The notes under the pieces: generated by a model
The model's input: only the letters and a program-made list of their open reading frames with translations
What the model was told of the DNA's origin: nothing
Databases searched by the model: none
Shown: one piece after another, positions 49,877-58,354 of the stretch
Layout: every line of letters starts with the position of its first letter
Numbering within the stretch: position 1 is the first letter of the stretch
Translations under genes and position numbers: made by a program
Source: Variovorax saccharolyticus
GTDB lineage: Bacteria > Pseudomonadota > Gammaproteobacteria > Burkholderiales > Burkholderiaceae_C
Reading direction: 5' to 3'
DNA length: 64,000 nt
Assembly: GCF_030316765.1 (NCBI RefSeq)
Contig: NZ_JASZYT010000002.1
Location: 248,001-312,000, forward strand

Positions 49877-51148
49877 ATGCAAAGCCTGATACCGAAGATC
49901 GAGTCCCAGCTTTCTTCTCTGTCCGTCCCTGTCGCGCTGCAACTCCCCGACGGCCGGGAGGTCTCCCAGGACGGCGCCCGCGTTACCCTGGCCTTCAAGG
50001 ACTGGGCCGAGCTGGCCAAGCTGGGGCGGCGCCAGATCGGTGCGATCGGCGAGGCCTACGTCGAGGGGAGGGTCCAGATCGAAGGCGCCATGCGCGACCT
50101 GATCGACGTCGCCGTCGGCCTGCTGCCCGGCAACCCGGCCGAGACCGACACCGGCTGGTGGAGCCGCCTGCAGCGCCGCGCGAAATCGCGGGGCTCGCAT
50201 TCGCTGGGCAAGGACGCGGCCCAGATCGAGTTCCACTACGACGTGTCGGACGACTTCTACGCCCTGTGGCTGGATGCGCGGCGGGTCTATTCGTGCGCCT
50301 ACTTCCGCAGCGCCGACATGACGCTGGCCCAGGCCCAGGAAGCCAAGCTCGACCACATCTGCCGCAAGCTGATGCTCAAGCCGGGCGAGCGCTACCTCGA
50401 CATCGGTTCGGGCTGGGGCGCGCTCCTGATGTGGGCGGCCGAGCACTACGGCGTCGATGCCACCGGCATCACGCTGTCGAAGAACCAGCACGCCCACGTG
50501 CAGCGCCTGATCGAGGAGAAGGGGCTGCAGGGCCGGGTGCGGGTCGAGTTGCGCGACTACCGGCAGCTCGACAATGCCGAGCCCTTCGACAAGATCTCTT
50601 CGGTCGGCATGTTCGAGCATGTGGGCAGCGCCAACATGGGCACCTACTTCCGCAAGCTGCATTCGCTGCTGGTGCCCGGCGGGCTGGTGATGAACCACGG
50701 CATCACTTCGGGCGGGCTCGACTACCGGCAGCTCGGCGCCGGCATGGGCGACTTCATCGAGAAGTACATCTTCCCGGGCGGCGAACTGCTGCACGTGACC
50801 CATGTGCTGCGCGAAACCGCGGCGGCGGGGCTGGAGATGGTCGATACCGAGAACCTGCGGCCCCACTATGCACGCACGCTGTGGGCCTGGTCCGACACGC
50901 TCGAGTCGCGGCTCGACGAAGCGCGCGAAGTGCTGCAGCGCAGCGGCGGCCGACAGGGCGAGAACGCCGAGCGCATCCTGCGTGCCTACCGGCTCTATCT
51001 GGCCGGTTCGGCGATGAGTTTCGAGCAGGGCTGGATCTCGCTGCACCAGATGCTGTCGACCCGGCCGGACGGCCAGGTCGATGCGCGGACGCTGCGCGGC
51101 GCGCAATCGGAGTACCCTTTCGTTCGGGACTACATCTACAGCAAGTAA
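49877..51148 (+). CDS. cyclopropane-fatty-acyl-phospholipid synthase family methyltransferase
   Basis: A 423-residue SAM-dependent enzyme that methylenates unsaturated phospholipid acyl chains. [16 protein letters not shown] and [20 protein letters not shown] are family signatures; the SAM motif is [20 protein letters not shown]. The conserved C-terminal part includes [19 protein letters not shown] 49877 ([10 protein letters not shown]) was chosen; in-frame ATGs at 49829 and 49868 would extend into the operator region of the divergent operon. DUF1840 follows after 11 bases. Confidence 0.93.
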   Translation: MQSLIPKIESQLSSLSVPVALQLPDGREVSQDGARVTLAFKDWAELAKLGRRQIGAIGEAYVEGRVQIEGAMRDLIDVAVGLLPGNPAETDTGWWSRLQRRAKSRGSHSLGKDAAQIEFHYDVSDDFYALWLDARRVYSCAYFRSADMTLAQAQEAKLDHICRKLMLKPGERYLDIGSGWGALLMWAAEHYGVDATGITLSKNQHAHVQRLIEEKGLQGRVRVELRDYRQLDNAEPFDKISSVGMFEHVGSANMGTYFRKLHSLLVPGGLVMNHGITSGGLDYRQLGAGMGDFIEKYIFPGGELLHVTHVLRETAAAGLEMVDTENLRPHYARTLWAWSDTLESRLDEAREVLQRSGGRQGENAERILRAYRLYLAGSAMSFEQGWISLHQMLSTRPDGQVDARTLRGAQSEYPFVRDYIYSK

Positions 51149-51159
51149 AGAGAGGCTAC

Positions 51160-51483
51160 ATGCTCTATCGATTCCAATCGCGGGCCACACCCCCGTTCGT
51201 GATGCTCGAAGTGAACGCGCGCCAGTTGTTCGAGATCATCGGCAGGGCGCCCGCCCCGAAGGGCGTGATCACGGTCGACCAGATGCCGGCGGCCATCGCG
51301 GCGCTCGAGGCCGCCATGGCGCGCGAGGGCGAGAACACCCACAACGCGGACGCCTACGCGGTCGAGGGCCACGACAACGAGGCCGAGAAGCAGCACATTG
51401 GCCTGCGCCAGCGCGCGGCGCCATTGCTGCACATGCTCAAGGACTCCCGGGCCGACGGCAAGGACGTCATCTGGGAGGTTTAG
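51160..51483 (+). CDS. DUF1840 domain protein
   Basis: A 107-residue protein ([20 protein letters not shown]...) of the DUF1840 family, common in betaproteobacteria; function unknown. It contains a helical segment [20 protein letters not shown] and ends [18 protein letters not shown], the conserved family C terminus. An AGAGAGG ribosome binding site is present. It is cotranscribed with the cyclopropane synthase. Confidence 0.85.
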   Translation: MLYRFQSRATPPFVMLEVNARQLFEIIGRAPAPKGVITVDQMPAAIAALEAAMAREGENTHNADAYAVEGHDNEAEKQHIGLRQRAAPLLHMLKDSRADGKDVIWEV

Positions 51484-51484
51484 C

Positions 51485-51578
51485 TCGCCCCCAGGTTGTC
51501 CGGCACTTCGTGTCCGGACGCCCACCCCCTGCCGGGGGCAACACCAGCGGCCCGGCGAAGCCGGTTCCGCGGTGTTTC
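51485..51578. repeat. type 1 intergenic repeat, copy 1
   Basis: The gap between DUF1840 and the Bug gene holds CACCCCCTGCCGGGGGCAAC, ACCAGCGGCCCGG and AAGCCGGTTCCGCGGTGTTT, repeated almost unchanged at 58245-58336 and in part at 42828-42876. The copies include short hairpins such as CCCCCTGCCGGGGG. Confidence 0.75.
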
Positions 51579-51620
51579 ACCAACGAGGGCCGGCCTTCGG
51601 CGGCCCGAGATCTGCGGCTG

Positions 51621-52637
51621 TTAGTCCACCTTTGCGCCGGACGCCTTCACGACCTTGGCCCACTTGGTGTGCTCGGCGTCGATCAGCTTGGCGAAGTCGG
51701 CGGGTGAATTGCCGCTCGGGATGGCGCCCTGGGCGACCAGTTTTTCCTTCACGGCCGGCGAGGCGAGCGCTTTCGCCACCTCCTGCTGGATGCGGTTGAC
51801 GATCTCGGGCGGCGTGCCGGCCGGGGCCAGCAGGCCGAACCAGGAGCTGGCTTCGTAGCCCTTCAGCGCGGGGCCGCCAGCCTCCTCGACGGTCGGCACG
51901 TCGGGCAGTGCCGGCGAGCGCTGCGAACTGGTCACGGCCAGCGCCTTGAGCTTGCCACCCTTGATCTGCTGCATCGACGAGGGCAGGTTGTCGAACATCA
52001 CGTCGGCATTGCCGCCGACCAGGTCCAGCAGCGCAGGGCCCGATCCGCGGTACGGGATATGGGTCATGTAGCTGCCGGTCATGCTCTTGAAGAGCTCGCC
52101 CGCCAGGTGGATCGAGGTGCCGCTGCCGCTCGAGGCCATGTTGAGCTTGCCGGGGTTGGCCTTGGCGTACTTCACGAAGTCGGCGACGTTGTTGATGTTC
52201 AGGGCGCGCGCCTTGTCGACGTTCATTTCCATCACGTTGGGCACCGCCGCCACGAGCGTGATGGGCACGAAATCCTTGATCGGGTCGTAGGGCAGCTTGG
52301 GGTAGAGCGCGCGGTTGATGCCGTGGGTGCCGACCGTGCCCATCAGCAGCGTGTAGCCGTCGTTCGGGGCCTTGGCCACGATCTCGGCGCCGACGTTGCC
52401 GCCCGCGCCGGCCCGGTTGTCGACGATGAACTGCTGGCCGAAGGCCTTCGACAGTTCGGGCGCGACGGCGCGCGCGAGGATGTCGGTGGTGCCGCCGGGC
52501 GCGAAGGGCACCACGATGCGGACCGGCTTGGCAGGCCAGCTGCCCTGGGCGGCGGCGGGGCCGGCCAGCAAGCTCAACGCGCTGATCGCGGCCAGCGCCA
52601 GGGCGCTGCGGCGGGGAAAGGAGGTGGGGAGGGTCAT
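51621..52637 (-). CDS. Bug-family tripartite tricarboxylate transporter receptor
   Basis: A 338-residue periplasmic receptor with signal peptide ([20 protein letters not shown]). Hallmarks are [40 protein letters not shown] and [17 protein letters not shown]. It is a stand-alone gene facing the type 1 repeat; its 5' side adjoins a LysR regulator gene in the same orientation. Ligand unknown. Confidence 0.93.
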   Translation of the reverse strand: MTLPTSFPRRSALALAAISALSLLAGPAAAQGSWPAKPVRIVVPFAPGGTTDILARAVAPELSKAFGQQFIVDNRAGAGGNVGAEIVAKAPNDGYTLLMGTVGTHGINRALYPKLPYDPIKDFVPITLVAAVPNVMEMNVDKARALNINNVADFVKYAKANPGKLNMASSGSGTSIHLAGELFKSMTGSYMTHIPYRGSGPALLDLVGGNADVMFDNLPSSMQQIKGGKLKALAVTSSQRSPALPDVPTVEEAGGPALKGYEASSWFGLLAPAGTPPEIVNRIQQEVAKALASPAVKEKLVAQGAIPSGNSPADFAKLIDAEHTKWAKVVKASGAKVD

Positions 52638-52715
52638 GGCCTGTGTTTTACCGGCGAAGCTGCGTCGGCGTCGCGAGTGGAAACCCCGTGCGGCCGCGCC
52701 GTCCGCGATGCCCTC

Positions 52716-53639
52716 TCAGTTGCCGAGCATCCGGCGCGCGAAATCCTGCTCGCGCAGCCTCTCCACCAGGAAGTCGACGAAGACCCGGGTCTTGGCCGGC
52801 AGCAGCTTCTTGCTCGGGTAGTGGAGCGAGATCGGCCCGTTGTCGGCATACCAGCCCGGCAGCAGCCGGACCAGCGCGCCGCTCTCGAGCGCCGGCAGCG
52901 CGAAGGCCATCGGCAGCAGCGCCACTCCCAGCCCCATCACCGCGGCGTCGCGCATCGCCTCCGGGTCGCTGAAGACCAGGCGCGGCCGGGTCTCGACCGC
53001 GCCTTCTTCGCCGGCGCGGTTGCGAAGCGTCCAGGAGCGCACGCGGCCGGTCGGCGAAGAACGCCGAACGATGCCGTCGAGCCCGGCCAGGTCCGCCGGA
53101 TGGCGCGGCTGGCGCTTGCCGGCGAGAAAGGACGGCGCCGCCGTGGCCACGATGTGGATGCGCGCCAGCTCGCGCGCCACCAGCCCCTGCGTCAATTCGA
53201 TGCCGCCGCCGATGCCGGCGTCGAAGCCCTCGCCGATCAGGTCGACCTGCCGGTTGTCGAAGTGCCAGTCGGGCTGCACGGCCGGATAGCGCGCCAGGAA
53301 CTCGGCCAGATGCGGAAGCACGTAGGCGCGCCCGAAAGCCAGCCCCATGCTGACCTTGAGGATGCCGGCCGGTGCGCCGCCGTCCTGCGCGAGGCCCGCG
53401 ACCGCGTCGGCGAGCGTGCCGAGGGCGCCGCCGATCTCGCGGAACAGGCGCTCGCCGCCTTCGGTGAGGGTCAGCTTGCGGGTGCTGCGCTGGAACAGGC
53501 GGACGCCGAGGGCGGCCTCCAGGCGGGCCACGTTCTTGCTGACCGCCGCGGGTGTCAGGCCGAGCTGGCGGGCCGCGGCGGAGAAGCTCAGGGCCTCTGC
53601 GCTGCGAACGAAGGATTCGAGGTGGCTGAGCGGTTGCAT
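52716..53639 (-). CDS. LysR-family transcriptional regulator
   Basis: A 307-residue regulator. The HTH is SFVRSAEALSFSAAARQLGL with TPAAVSKNVARLEAALGVRL, and the effector domain spans about 90-300 (FLARYPAVQPDWHFDNRQVD). It ends FVDFLVERLREQDFARRML. ATG 53639 was preferred; ATG 53657 would place a palindrome inside the gene. It is divergent from the SDR gene at 53748, its likely target. Confidence 0.92.
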   Translation of the reverse strand: MQPLSHLESFVRSAEALSFSAAARQLGLTPAAVSKNVARLEAALGVRLFQRSTRKLTLTEGGERLFREIGGALGTLADAVAGLAQDGGAPAGILKVSMGLAFGRAYVLPHLAEFLARYPAVQPDWHFDNRQVDLIGEGFDAGIGGGIELTQGLVARELARIHIVATAAPSFLAGKRQPRHPADLAGLDGIVRRSSPTGRVRSWTLRNRAGEEGAVETRPRLVFSDPEAMRDAAVMGLGVALLPMAFALPALESGALVRLLPGWYADNGPISLHYPSKKLLPAKTRVFVDFLVERLREQDFARRMLGN

Positions 53640-53648
53640 GCTGCGATT

Positions 53649-53665
53649 TTCAACCATGGGTTGAA
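53649..53665. promoter_or_regulatory. LysR-type operator candidate
   Basis: TTCAACC and GGTTGAA are perfect seven-base arms around ATG, and the site fits the T-N11-A rule of LysR boxes. It lies ten bases upstream of the lysR start in the 108-base gap to the divergent SDR gene. Confidence 0.55.
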
Positions 53666-53747
53666 TTTGATGCGACAGATCGATGGCTACCGGGCATTCA
53701 ATGAATTCACGACACTGGACCCATTCCAACCCCTCCAGGAGCAAAGC

Positions 53748-54509
53748 ATGTCCACCATCCCCTCCACTCAACCCCTTCAAGCCGGCAAGGTCGCCCTCGT
53801 CACCGGCGGCTCGCGCGGCATCGGTGCCGCGATCGTGCGGCGCCTGTCCCGCGACGGCGCAGCGGTCGCCTTCACCTATGCCGGCAACGAGGCGGCGGCA
53901 CAGGCGCTGGCGGGCGAGATCGAGGCCTCCGGCGGCCGCGTCCTGGCGATCCGGGCCGACAGCGCCGACGCCGAAGCGCTCGGCGCCGCGGTCGCGCTGG
54001 CGGCCCGCACCTTCGGCCGCATCGACATCCTGGTCAACAACGCCGGCGTCTTTCTCGGCGGCAGCGTCGACCAGATGCCGCTCGCCGACTTCGATCGCAC
54101 GCTGGCGATCAACGTGCGGGCGGTGTTCGTCGCCACCCAGGCGGCGGTGCCCCACATGGGCGAGGGCGGCCGCGTGATCACCATCGGCAGCACCAACGCC
54201 GAGCGCATGCCGTGGCCCGGCTTCGCCGCCTACGCGATGAGCAAGTCGGCCATCAGCGGCCTGACCCGCGGGCTGGCGCGCGACCTCGGCCCGCGTGGTA
54301 TCACGGTCAACAACGTGCAGCCCGGTCCGGTCGATACCGAGATGAATCCGGCCGGTGGCCCGAACGCCGAAGCGATGCATGCGCTGATGGCGCTGGCACG
54401 CCACGGGCGCGGCGAGGAGATCGCCGGCATGGTCGCCTATCTCGCCAGCCCGGAGGCTGCCTTCGTGACCGGCGCCAGCCTCAGCATCGACGGCGGCTTC
54501 TCAGCCTGA
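53748..54509 (+). CDS. SDR-family oxidoreductase
   Basis: A 253-residue classical short-chain dehydrogenase. TGGSRGIGAA near residue 19, NNAG in DILVNNAGVFLGG, the Ser in ITIGSTNAERM and YAMSKSAISGL give cofactor and catalytic sites; the C-terminal SLSIDGGFSA is standard. The absence of an acid after beta-2 (FTYAGNEAAA) suggests NADP preference. AGGAG precedes the start. It is divergent from the LysR gene. Confidence 0.93.
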   Translation: MSTIPSTQPLQAGKVALVTGGSRGIGAAIVRRLSRDGAAVAFTYAGNEAAAQALAGEIEASGGRVLAIRADSADAEALGAAVALAARTFGRIDILVNNAGVFLGGSVDQMPLADFDRTLAINVRAVFVATQAAVPHMGEGGRVITIGSTNAERMPWPGFAAYAMSKSAISGLTRGLARDLGPRGITVNNVQPGPVDTEMNPAGGPNAEAMHALMALARHGRGEEIAGMVAYLASPEAAFVTGASLSIDGGFSA

Positions 54510-54968
54510 GCCGGGCCCGGCCGTGTCGCGGCGGACCGAGGCGATCAGCTTGTCGAGCGTGGCGTCGAGCTGCTGCAGTTCGTCGGCCGCGACGCCGGCG
54601 AACAGTTCGGCTTCGCGCTGGCGGGCCTGCACCACGACCTGCGCATGGACCGCCTTGCCGGCGCTGCTCAGGTAGAGCCGGCTGCGGCGCTGGTCGGTCG
54701 GGTCCTCGTGGCGATGCAGCCGCTTGGCGCGCTGCAGGCCGGCGAGGGCCCGGCTGACGGCCATCTTGTCGAGCCCCGTGAGGTCGGCGAGCTGCGTCGC
54801 CGTGAGGCCCGGCCGACTGCCCAGCAGCGCCATCGTGCGCCACTCGTTGAGCGTCAGCTGGTGCTCGCGGCCGACCCGCTGCTGGAAGGGCCGCGCCGTC
54901 AGGTTCACGACCCGCACCAGCTTCAGGAAGACCGTGTCTTCCACTGACGGTGCGGGCGCGCTGGTCAT
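54501..54968 (-). CDS. MarR-family transcriptional regulator
   Basis: A 155-residue winged-helix regulator: HQLTLNEWRTMALLGSRPGL, then the HTH TATQLADLTGLDKMAVSRAL, and the wing DPTDQRRSRLYLSSAGK. It converges with the SDR gene, overlapping it by nine bases, and lies 58 bases from the end of the E1 beta gene's 3' end. Its upstream neighbours on the same strand are the E1 genes, so it may regulate them or an unlinked target. Confidence 0.9.
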   Translation of the reverse strand: MTSAPAPSVEDTVFLKLVRVVNLTARPFQQRVGREHQLTLNEWRTMALLGSRPGLTATQLADLTGLDKMAVSRALAGLQRAKRLHRHEDPTDQRRSRLYLSSAGKAVHAQVVVQARQREAELFAGVAADELQQLDATLDKLIASVRRDTAGPGSG

Positions 54969-55026
54969 GCGGCGACCCTCGTGCGTCGCGCTGCGCTGCC
55001 AGCGCCTGCACGCGGCCGGTCGAGGC

Positions 55027-56019
55027 TCATCCGTGCAAGGCCCGCGCGGCGCTCACGATCCGGTCGGCGCCGACGCGCGACTGGGCCTCCAGCACCGGCG
55101 CGTAGCCGACCGGAATGCGCGGCGCACCGAGCCGGGCGATGCGGCAGCCGGTCGCCTCGGCCGCGGTGGCGGCGATCTCGGCGCCGAAGCCCGCCGCCTG
55201 CACCGCCTCGTGGACCACCAGCAGGCGTCCGGTGCGGCCGCAGGACCCCAGCACCGCCTCGCGGTCCCAGGGCCAGAGCGTTCGCAGGTCGATCAGGTCG
55301 ACCGCGATGCCGTCGGCCGCCAGGGTGTCGCAGGCGGCTTCGCAGATCTGCATCTGCCGGCCCCAGCTGACCAGCGTCAGTGCATCGCCGCGGCGGCGCC
55401 GGGCCGCCTTGCCCAGCGGCAGCGCGAGGCTCTCGTCGACCGGCCCGCGCGTGTTCCACAGCGTCTTGTGCTCGATGTAGACCACCGGATCGCCGCATTG
55501 CAGCGCGGCGCGCAGCAGCGAATGGTTGTCCTGCGGCGTCGACGGGCACACCACCACCACGCCCGGCAGGTGGGCGAACCAGGCCTCCAGCGACTGGGAA
55601 TGCTGTGCCGCCGAAGCGTCCCAGATGCCGCCGGGCATGCGCGCCACCAGCGGCACGCGGCCCTGGCCGCCGAACATGAAGCGGTTCTTGGCCGCCTGGT
55701 TGACCAGCTCGTCCATGCCGCAGAGCGCGAAGTCGACCACCCGCATCTCGACCACCGGGCGCAGTCCCGCGAGCGCCATGCCGACGCCGGCGCCCATGAT
55801 GGCGGCCTCGGAGATCGGCGTGTCGATCACGCGCTCGGCGCCGAAGCGCTGCTGCAGGCCCTTGTACTGGCCGAAGATGCCGCCCCGGCCGACGTCCTCG
55901 CCGAGCACCACCACGCGCGGATCGGCTTCCATCTCGCGCTGCACCGCCAGCGCGGCGGCCTCGGCGTAGCTCAGTGGCCGGACGGCCGTGGCCAGGGTGC
56001 TGTCATGTGTCATGTCCAT
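55027..56019 (-). CDS. 2-oxoacid/acetoin dehydrogenase E1 subunit beta
   Basis: A 330-residue transketolase-like beta subunit of a thiamine-diphosphate E1 component. VVVLGEDVGRGGIFGQYKGL, RVIDTPISEAAIMGAGVGMA and the conserved AAKNRFMFGGQGRVPLV region are characteristic, and the C-terminal domain has LIDLRTLWPWDREAVLGS. It overlaps the alpha-subunit gene by ten bases. No E2 or E3 gene is adjacent. Pyruvate, branched 2-oxoacid or acetoin are possible substrates. Confidence 0.9.
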   Translation of the reverse strand: MDMTHDSTLATAVRPLSYAEAAALAVQREMEADPRVVVLGEDVGRGGIFGQYKGLQQRFGAERVIDTPISEAAIMGAGVGMALAGLRPVVEMRVVDFALCGMDELVNQAAKNRFMFGGQGRVPLVARMPGGIWDASAAQHSQSLEAWFAHLPGVVVVCPSTPQDNHSLLRAALQCGDPVVYIEHKTLWNTRGPVDESLALPLGKAARRRRGDALTLVSWGRQMQICEAACDTLAADGIAVDLIDLRTLWPWDREAVLGSCGRTGRLLVVHEAVQAAGFGAEIAATAAEATGCRIARLGAPRIPVGYAPVLEAQSRVGADRIVSAARALHG

Positions 56020-57029
56020 TGTCCGGCTCCGGTGGTCTGCACGTCGGTGAAGGCGGCGCTGGCCTCGGGCCAGGGCGCGGCGTCGGCGGCGGCCAGGGCG
56101 GCCTCGACCTCGGCGTGGGCCTGGTTTTCGATCTGCGCCAGCGCGGCGGCATCGATGCCGCCGGCGACCATCCGGGCCCGTGCCCGCGCGATCGGGTCGG
56201 TCTCGAGCGCGGCAGCCAGTTCGGCCGGGTCGCGGTAGGCCGCCGGGTCGACCGAGACATGGCCCTTCACGCGGTAGGTGAGGGCGTGCAGCAGGCGCGG
56301 GCCGTGGCCGGCGCGCACCTCGGCGACCAGCCGGCGGGCCGCGGCATGGACCGCGAAGACCTCATTGCCGTCGACCTGGGTGGCCGCGATGTCGAGTGCC
56401 TCGGCGCGCGCCGAGGCGCCTTCGCCGGCGGTCATCGGGCCGCTGGCGGTGGTGGCGCTCCAGCGGTTGTCCTCGCAGACGAACAGCACCGGCAGCTGGT
56501 AGACACGGGCCCAGTTGAGGGATTCGAGAAAGGGCCCGCGGTTGATCGCACCGTCGCCGAAGAAGCAGACCGTGATGGCGTCTTTCTTGAGCAGCTTCTG
56601 CGCATGCGCGGCGCCGACCGCGATCGGCAGGCCGGCCGCCACCACGCCGTTGGCGCCCAGCATGCCGACCGAGAAATCGGCGATGTGCATCGATCCGCCC
56701 TTGCCGCCGTTGAAGCCGGTGGCCTTGCCGAACAGCTCACCCATCATGCGGCCGAGATCGGCGCCCTTGGCCAGCGTGTGGCCGTGGCCGCGGTGGGTGG
56801 AGGTCAGGTAGTCGGCGGGACTCAAATGGGCACAGACGCCGGCCGGCACGGCCTCCTGGCCGGTCGACAAGTGCAGCGGGCCGCGCACCTTGGCGGCGCC
56901 CGCGGCCTCCTGGCCATAGGCGCTGACGCCGCCTTGGCTGGCCGCTTCGGCGGCGTTCTCGAAGGCGCGGATGCGCACCATCGTGCGATAGAGCGCGAGG
57001 CGCTCCGGCGCTGGAATCTCAGAATCCAT
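56010..57029 (-). CDS. 2-oxoacid/acetoin dehydrogenase E1 subunit alpha
   Basis: A 339-residue alpha subunit. The ThDP-binding motif runs from FFGDGAINRGPFLESLNWAR to LPVLFVCEDNRWS, and STHRGHGHTLAKGADLGRMM with GKGGSMHIADF are the conserved substrate-site regions. The segment YRVKGHVSVDPAAYRDPAEL resembles the phosphorylation loop of E1 alpha. It is divergent from the sugar ABC transporter operon, with 181 bases between starts. The two E1 genes form one transcription unit. Confidence 0.9.
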   Translation of the reverse strand: MDSEIPAPERLALYRTMVRIRAFENAAEAASQGGVSAYGQEAAGAAKVRGPLHLSTGQEAVPAGVCAHLSPADYLTSTHRGHGHTLAKGADLGRMMGELFGKATGFNGGKGGSMHIADFSVGMLGANGVVAAGLPIAVGAAHAQKLLKKDAITVCFFGDGAINRGPFLESLNWARVYQLPVLFVCEDNRWSATTASGPMTAGEGASARAEALDIAATQVDGNEVFAVHAAARRLVAEVRAGHGPRLLHALTYRVKGHVSVDPAAYRDPAELAAALETDPIARARARMVAGGIDAAALAQIENQAHAEVEAALAAADAAPWPEASAAFTDVQTTGAGQWT

Positions 57030-57154
57030 CTTGTCTCCGGCTCATGCACAGCGTGCGTTCAGGCGGAAATCGTATCGCTTGTGACTAATGAAGCGGCCGC
57101 GCATTTACCCGCAGGGATTGTCCCAATGCCGCAGGCGGAGGCCCGCTGACATAG

Positions 57155-57175
57155 TTAGTTCGTTGCTCAAACTAA
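57155..57175. promoter_or_regulatory. operator candidate upstream of sugar ABC operon
   Basis: TTAGTT and AACTAA are perfect arms around nine bases, 35 bases before the start of the binding-protein gene in an AT-rich patch. ROK/XylR-type repressors bind sites of this kind; the operon encodes such a repressor. Confidence 0.5.
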
Positions 57176-57210
57176 TAGAGCGACTCAACCAAGAACGCTG
57201 GAGACACACC

Positions 57211-58242
57211 ATGAAGCTCGTCCGTACCCTGCCTGCCCTGGCCGCCCTGGCCCTGGGCCTCAGCGCCATCGGCGCCGCCGCCCAGACCGTGGTCGGCGTG
57301 AGCTGGTCCAACTTCCAGGAAGAGCGCTGGAAGACCGACGAGGCCGCGATCAAGGCCCAGCTCGAGAAGCTCGGCGCCAAGTACATCAGCGCCGACGCCG
57401 GCGGTTCGCCCGAGAAGCAGCTCGGCGACATCGAGGGCCTGATGTCCAAGGGCGCCAAGGCACTGATCGTGCTGGCGATGGACAAGGACGCGATCCTGCC
57501 GGCAGTCAACAAGGCGCTGAAGCAGAAAGTGCCGGTGGTGGCCTACGACCGCCTGATCGAGACGCCCGGCGTGTTCTACATCACCTTCGACAACACCGAG
57601 GTCGGCCGCATGCAGGCGCGCGCGGTCTACAAGGCGCAGCCCAAGGGCAACTACGTGATGATCAAGGGCTCGCCGACCGACCCGAACGCGAACTTCCTGC
57701 GCGCCGGCCAGCAGGAGGTGATCGCCGAGGCGGTCAAGAAGGGCGACATCAAGATCGTCGGCGACGAGTTCACCGAGGGCTGGAAGCCCGAGGTGGCGCA
57801 GAAGAACATGGAGCAGATCCTGACCAAGGCCGGCAACAAGGTCGACGCGGTGGTGGCCTCCAACGACGGCACCGCCGGCGGCGCGGTGGCGGCCCTCACG
57901 GCCAAGGGCATCCGCGGCATTCCGGTTTCGGGCCAGGACGCCGATTTCGCGGCGCTGAACCGGATCGCGCTCGGCACCCAGACCGTCTCGGTCTGGAAGG
58001 ACTCGCGCGAGCTCGGCCGCGAGGCGGCGTCCGCCGCGGTCGCGCTGGCCGCTGGCAAGCCGGCCGAGAAGGCGGCCGACTGGAGCGGCGGCGAGAAGAA
58101 GGTGGCGATCTCCTCGCGCTTCCTGACGCCGGTGCCGATCACGCGCGACAACCTCGACGTGGTGGTCAAGGCGGGCTGGATCAAGAAGGACGAACTCTGC
58201 AAGGGAGTGGCCGGCGACAAGGCACCTCCCGCCTGCAAATGA
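57211..58242 (+). CDS. xylF: sugar ABC transporter substrate-binding protein (XylF-like)
   Basis: A 343-residue periplasmic protein with signal peptide ([19 protein letters not shown]). It resembles D-xylose-binding proteins: [40 protein letters not shown] and [19 protein letters not shown]. Binding residues expected for pentoses (Asp/Asn/Arg) lie in those loops. The permease, ATPase and ROK repressor follow. Xylose is likely but related sugars are possible. A type 1 repeat separates it from the permease gene. Confidence 0.88.
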   Translation: MKLVRTLPALAALALGLSAIGAAAQTVVGVSWSNFQEERWKTDEAAIKAQLEKLGAKYISADAGGSPEKQLGDIEGLMSKGAKALIVLAMDKDAILPAVNKALKQKVPVVAYDRLIETPGVFYITFDNTEVGRMQARAVYKAQPKGNYVMIKGSPTDPNANFLRAGQQEVIAEAVKKGDIKIVGDEFTEGWKPEVAQKNMEQILTKAGNKVDAVVASNDGTAGGAVAALTAKGIRGIPVSGQDADFAALNRIALGTQTVSVWKDSRELGREAASAAVALAAGKPAEKAADWSGGEKKVAISSRFLTPVPITRDNLDVVVKAGWIKKDELCKGVAGDKAPPACK

Positions 58243-58244
58243 AG

Positions 58245-58336
58245 TTCACCCCCAGGTTGGCCCACTTCGTGTGGCCGCCCACCCCCTCTCCGGGGGCAAC
58301 ACCAGCGGCCCGGCAAAGCCGGTTCCGCGGTGTTTC
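58245..58336. repeat. type 1 intergenic repeat, copy 2 (within operon)
   Basis: CAACACCAGCGGCCCGGCAA and AAGCCGGTTCCGCGGTGTTT match copy 1 at 51485-51578 almost exactly; the first third (TCACCCCCAGGTTGGCCCAC) is more variable. It fills the gap between the binding-protein and permease genes, so it may lower read-through and make the binding protein more abundant. Confidence 0.75.
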
Positions 58337-58354
58337 TGGAAGGGAGCCCGCATC

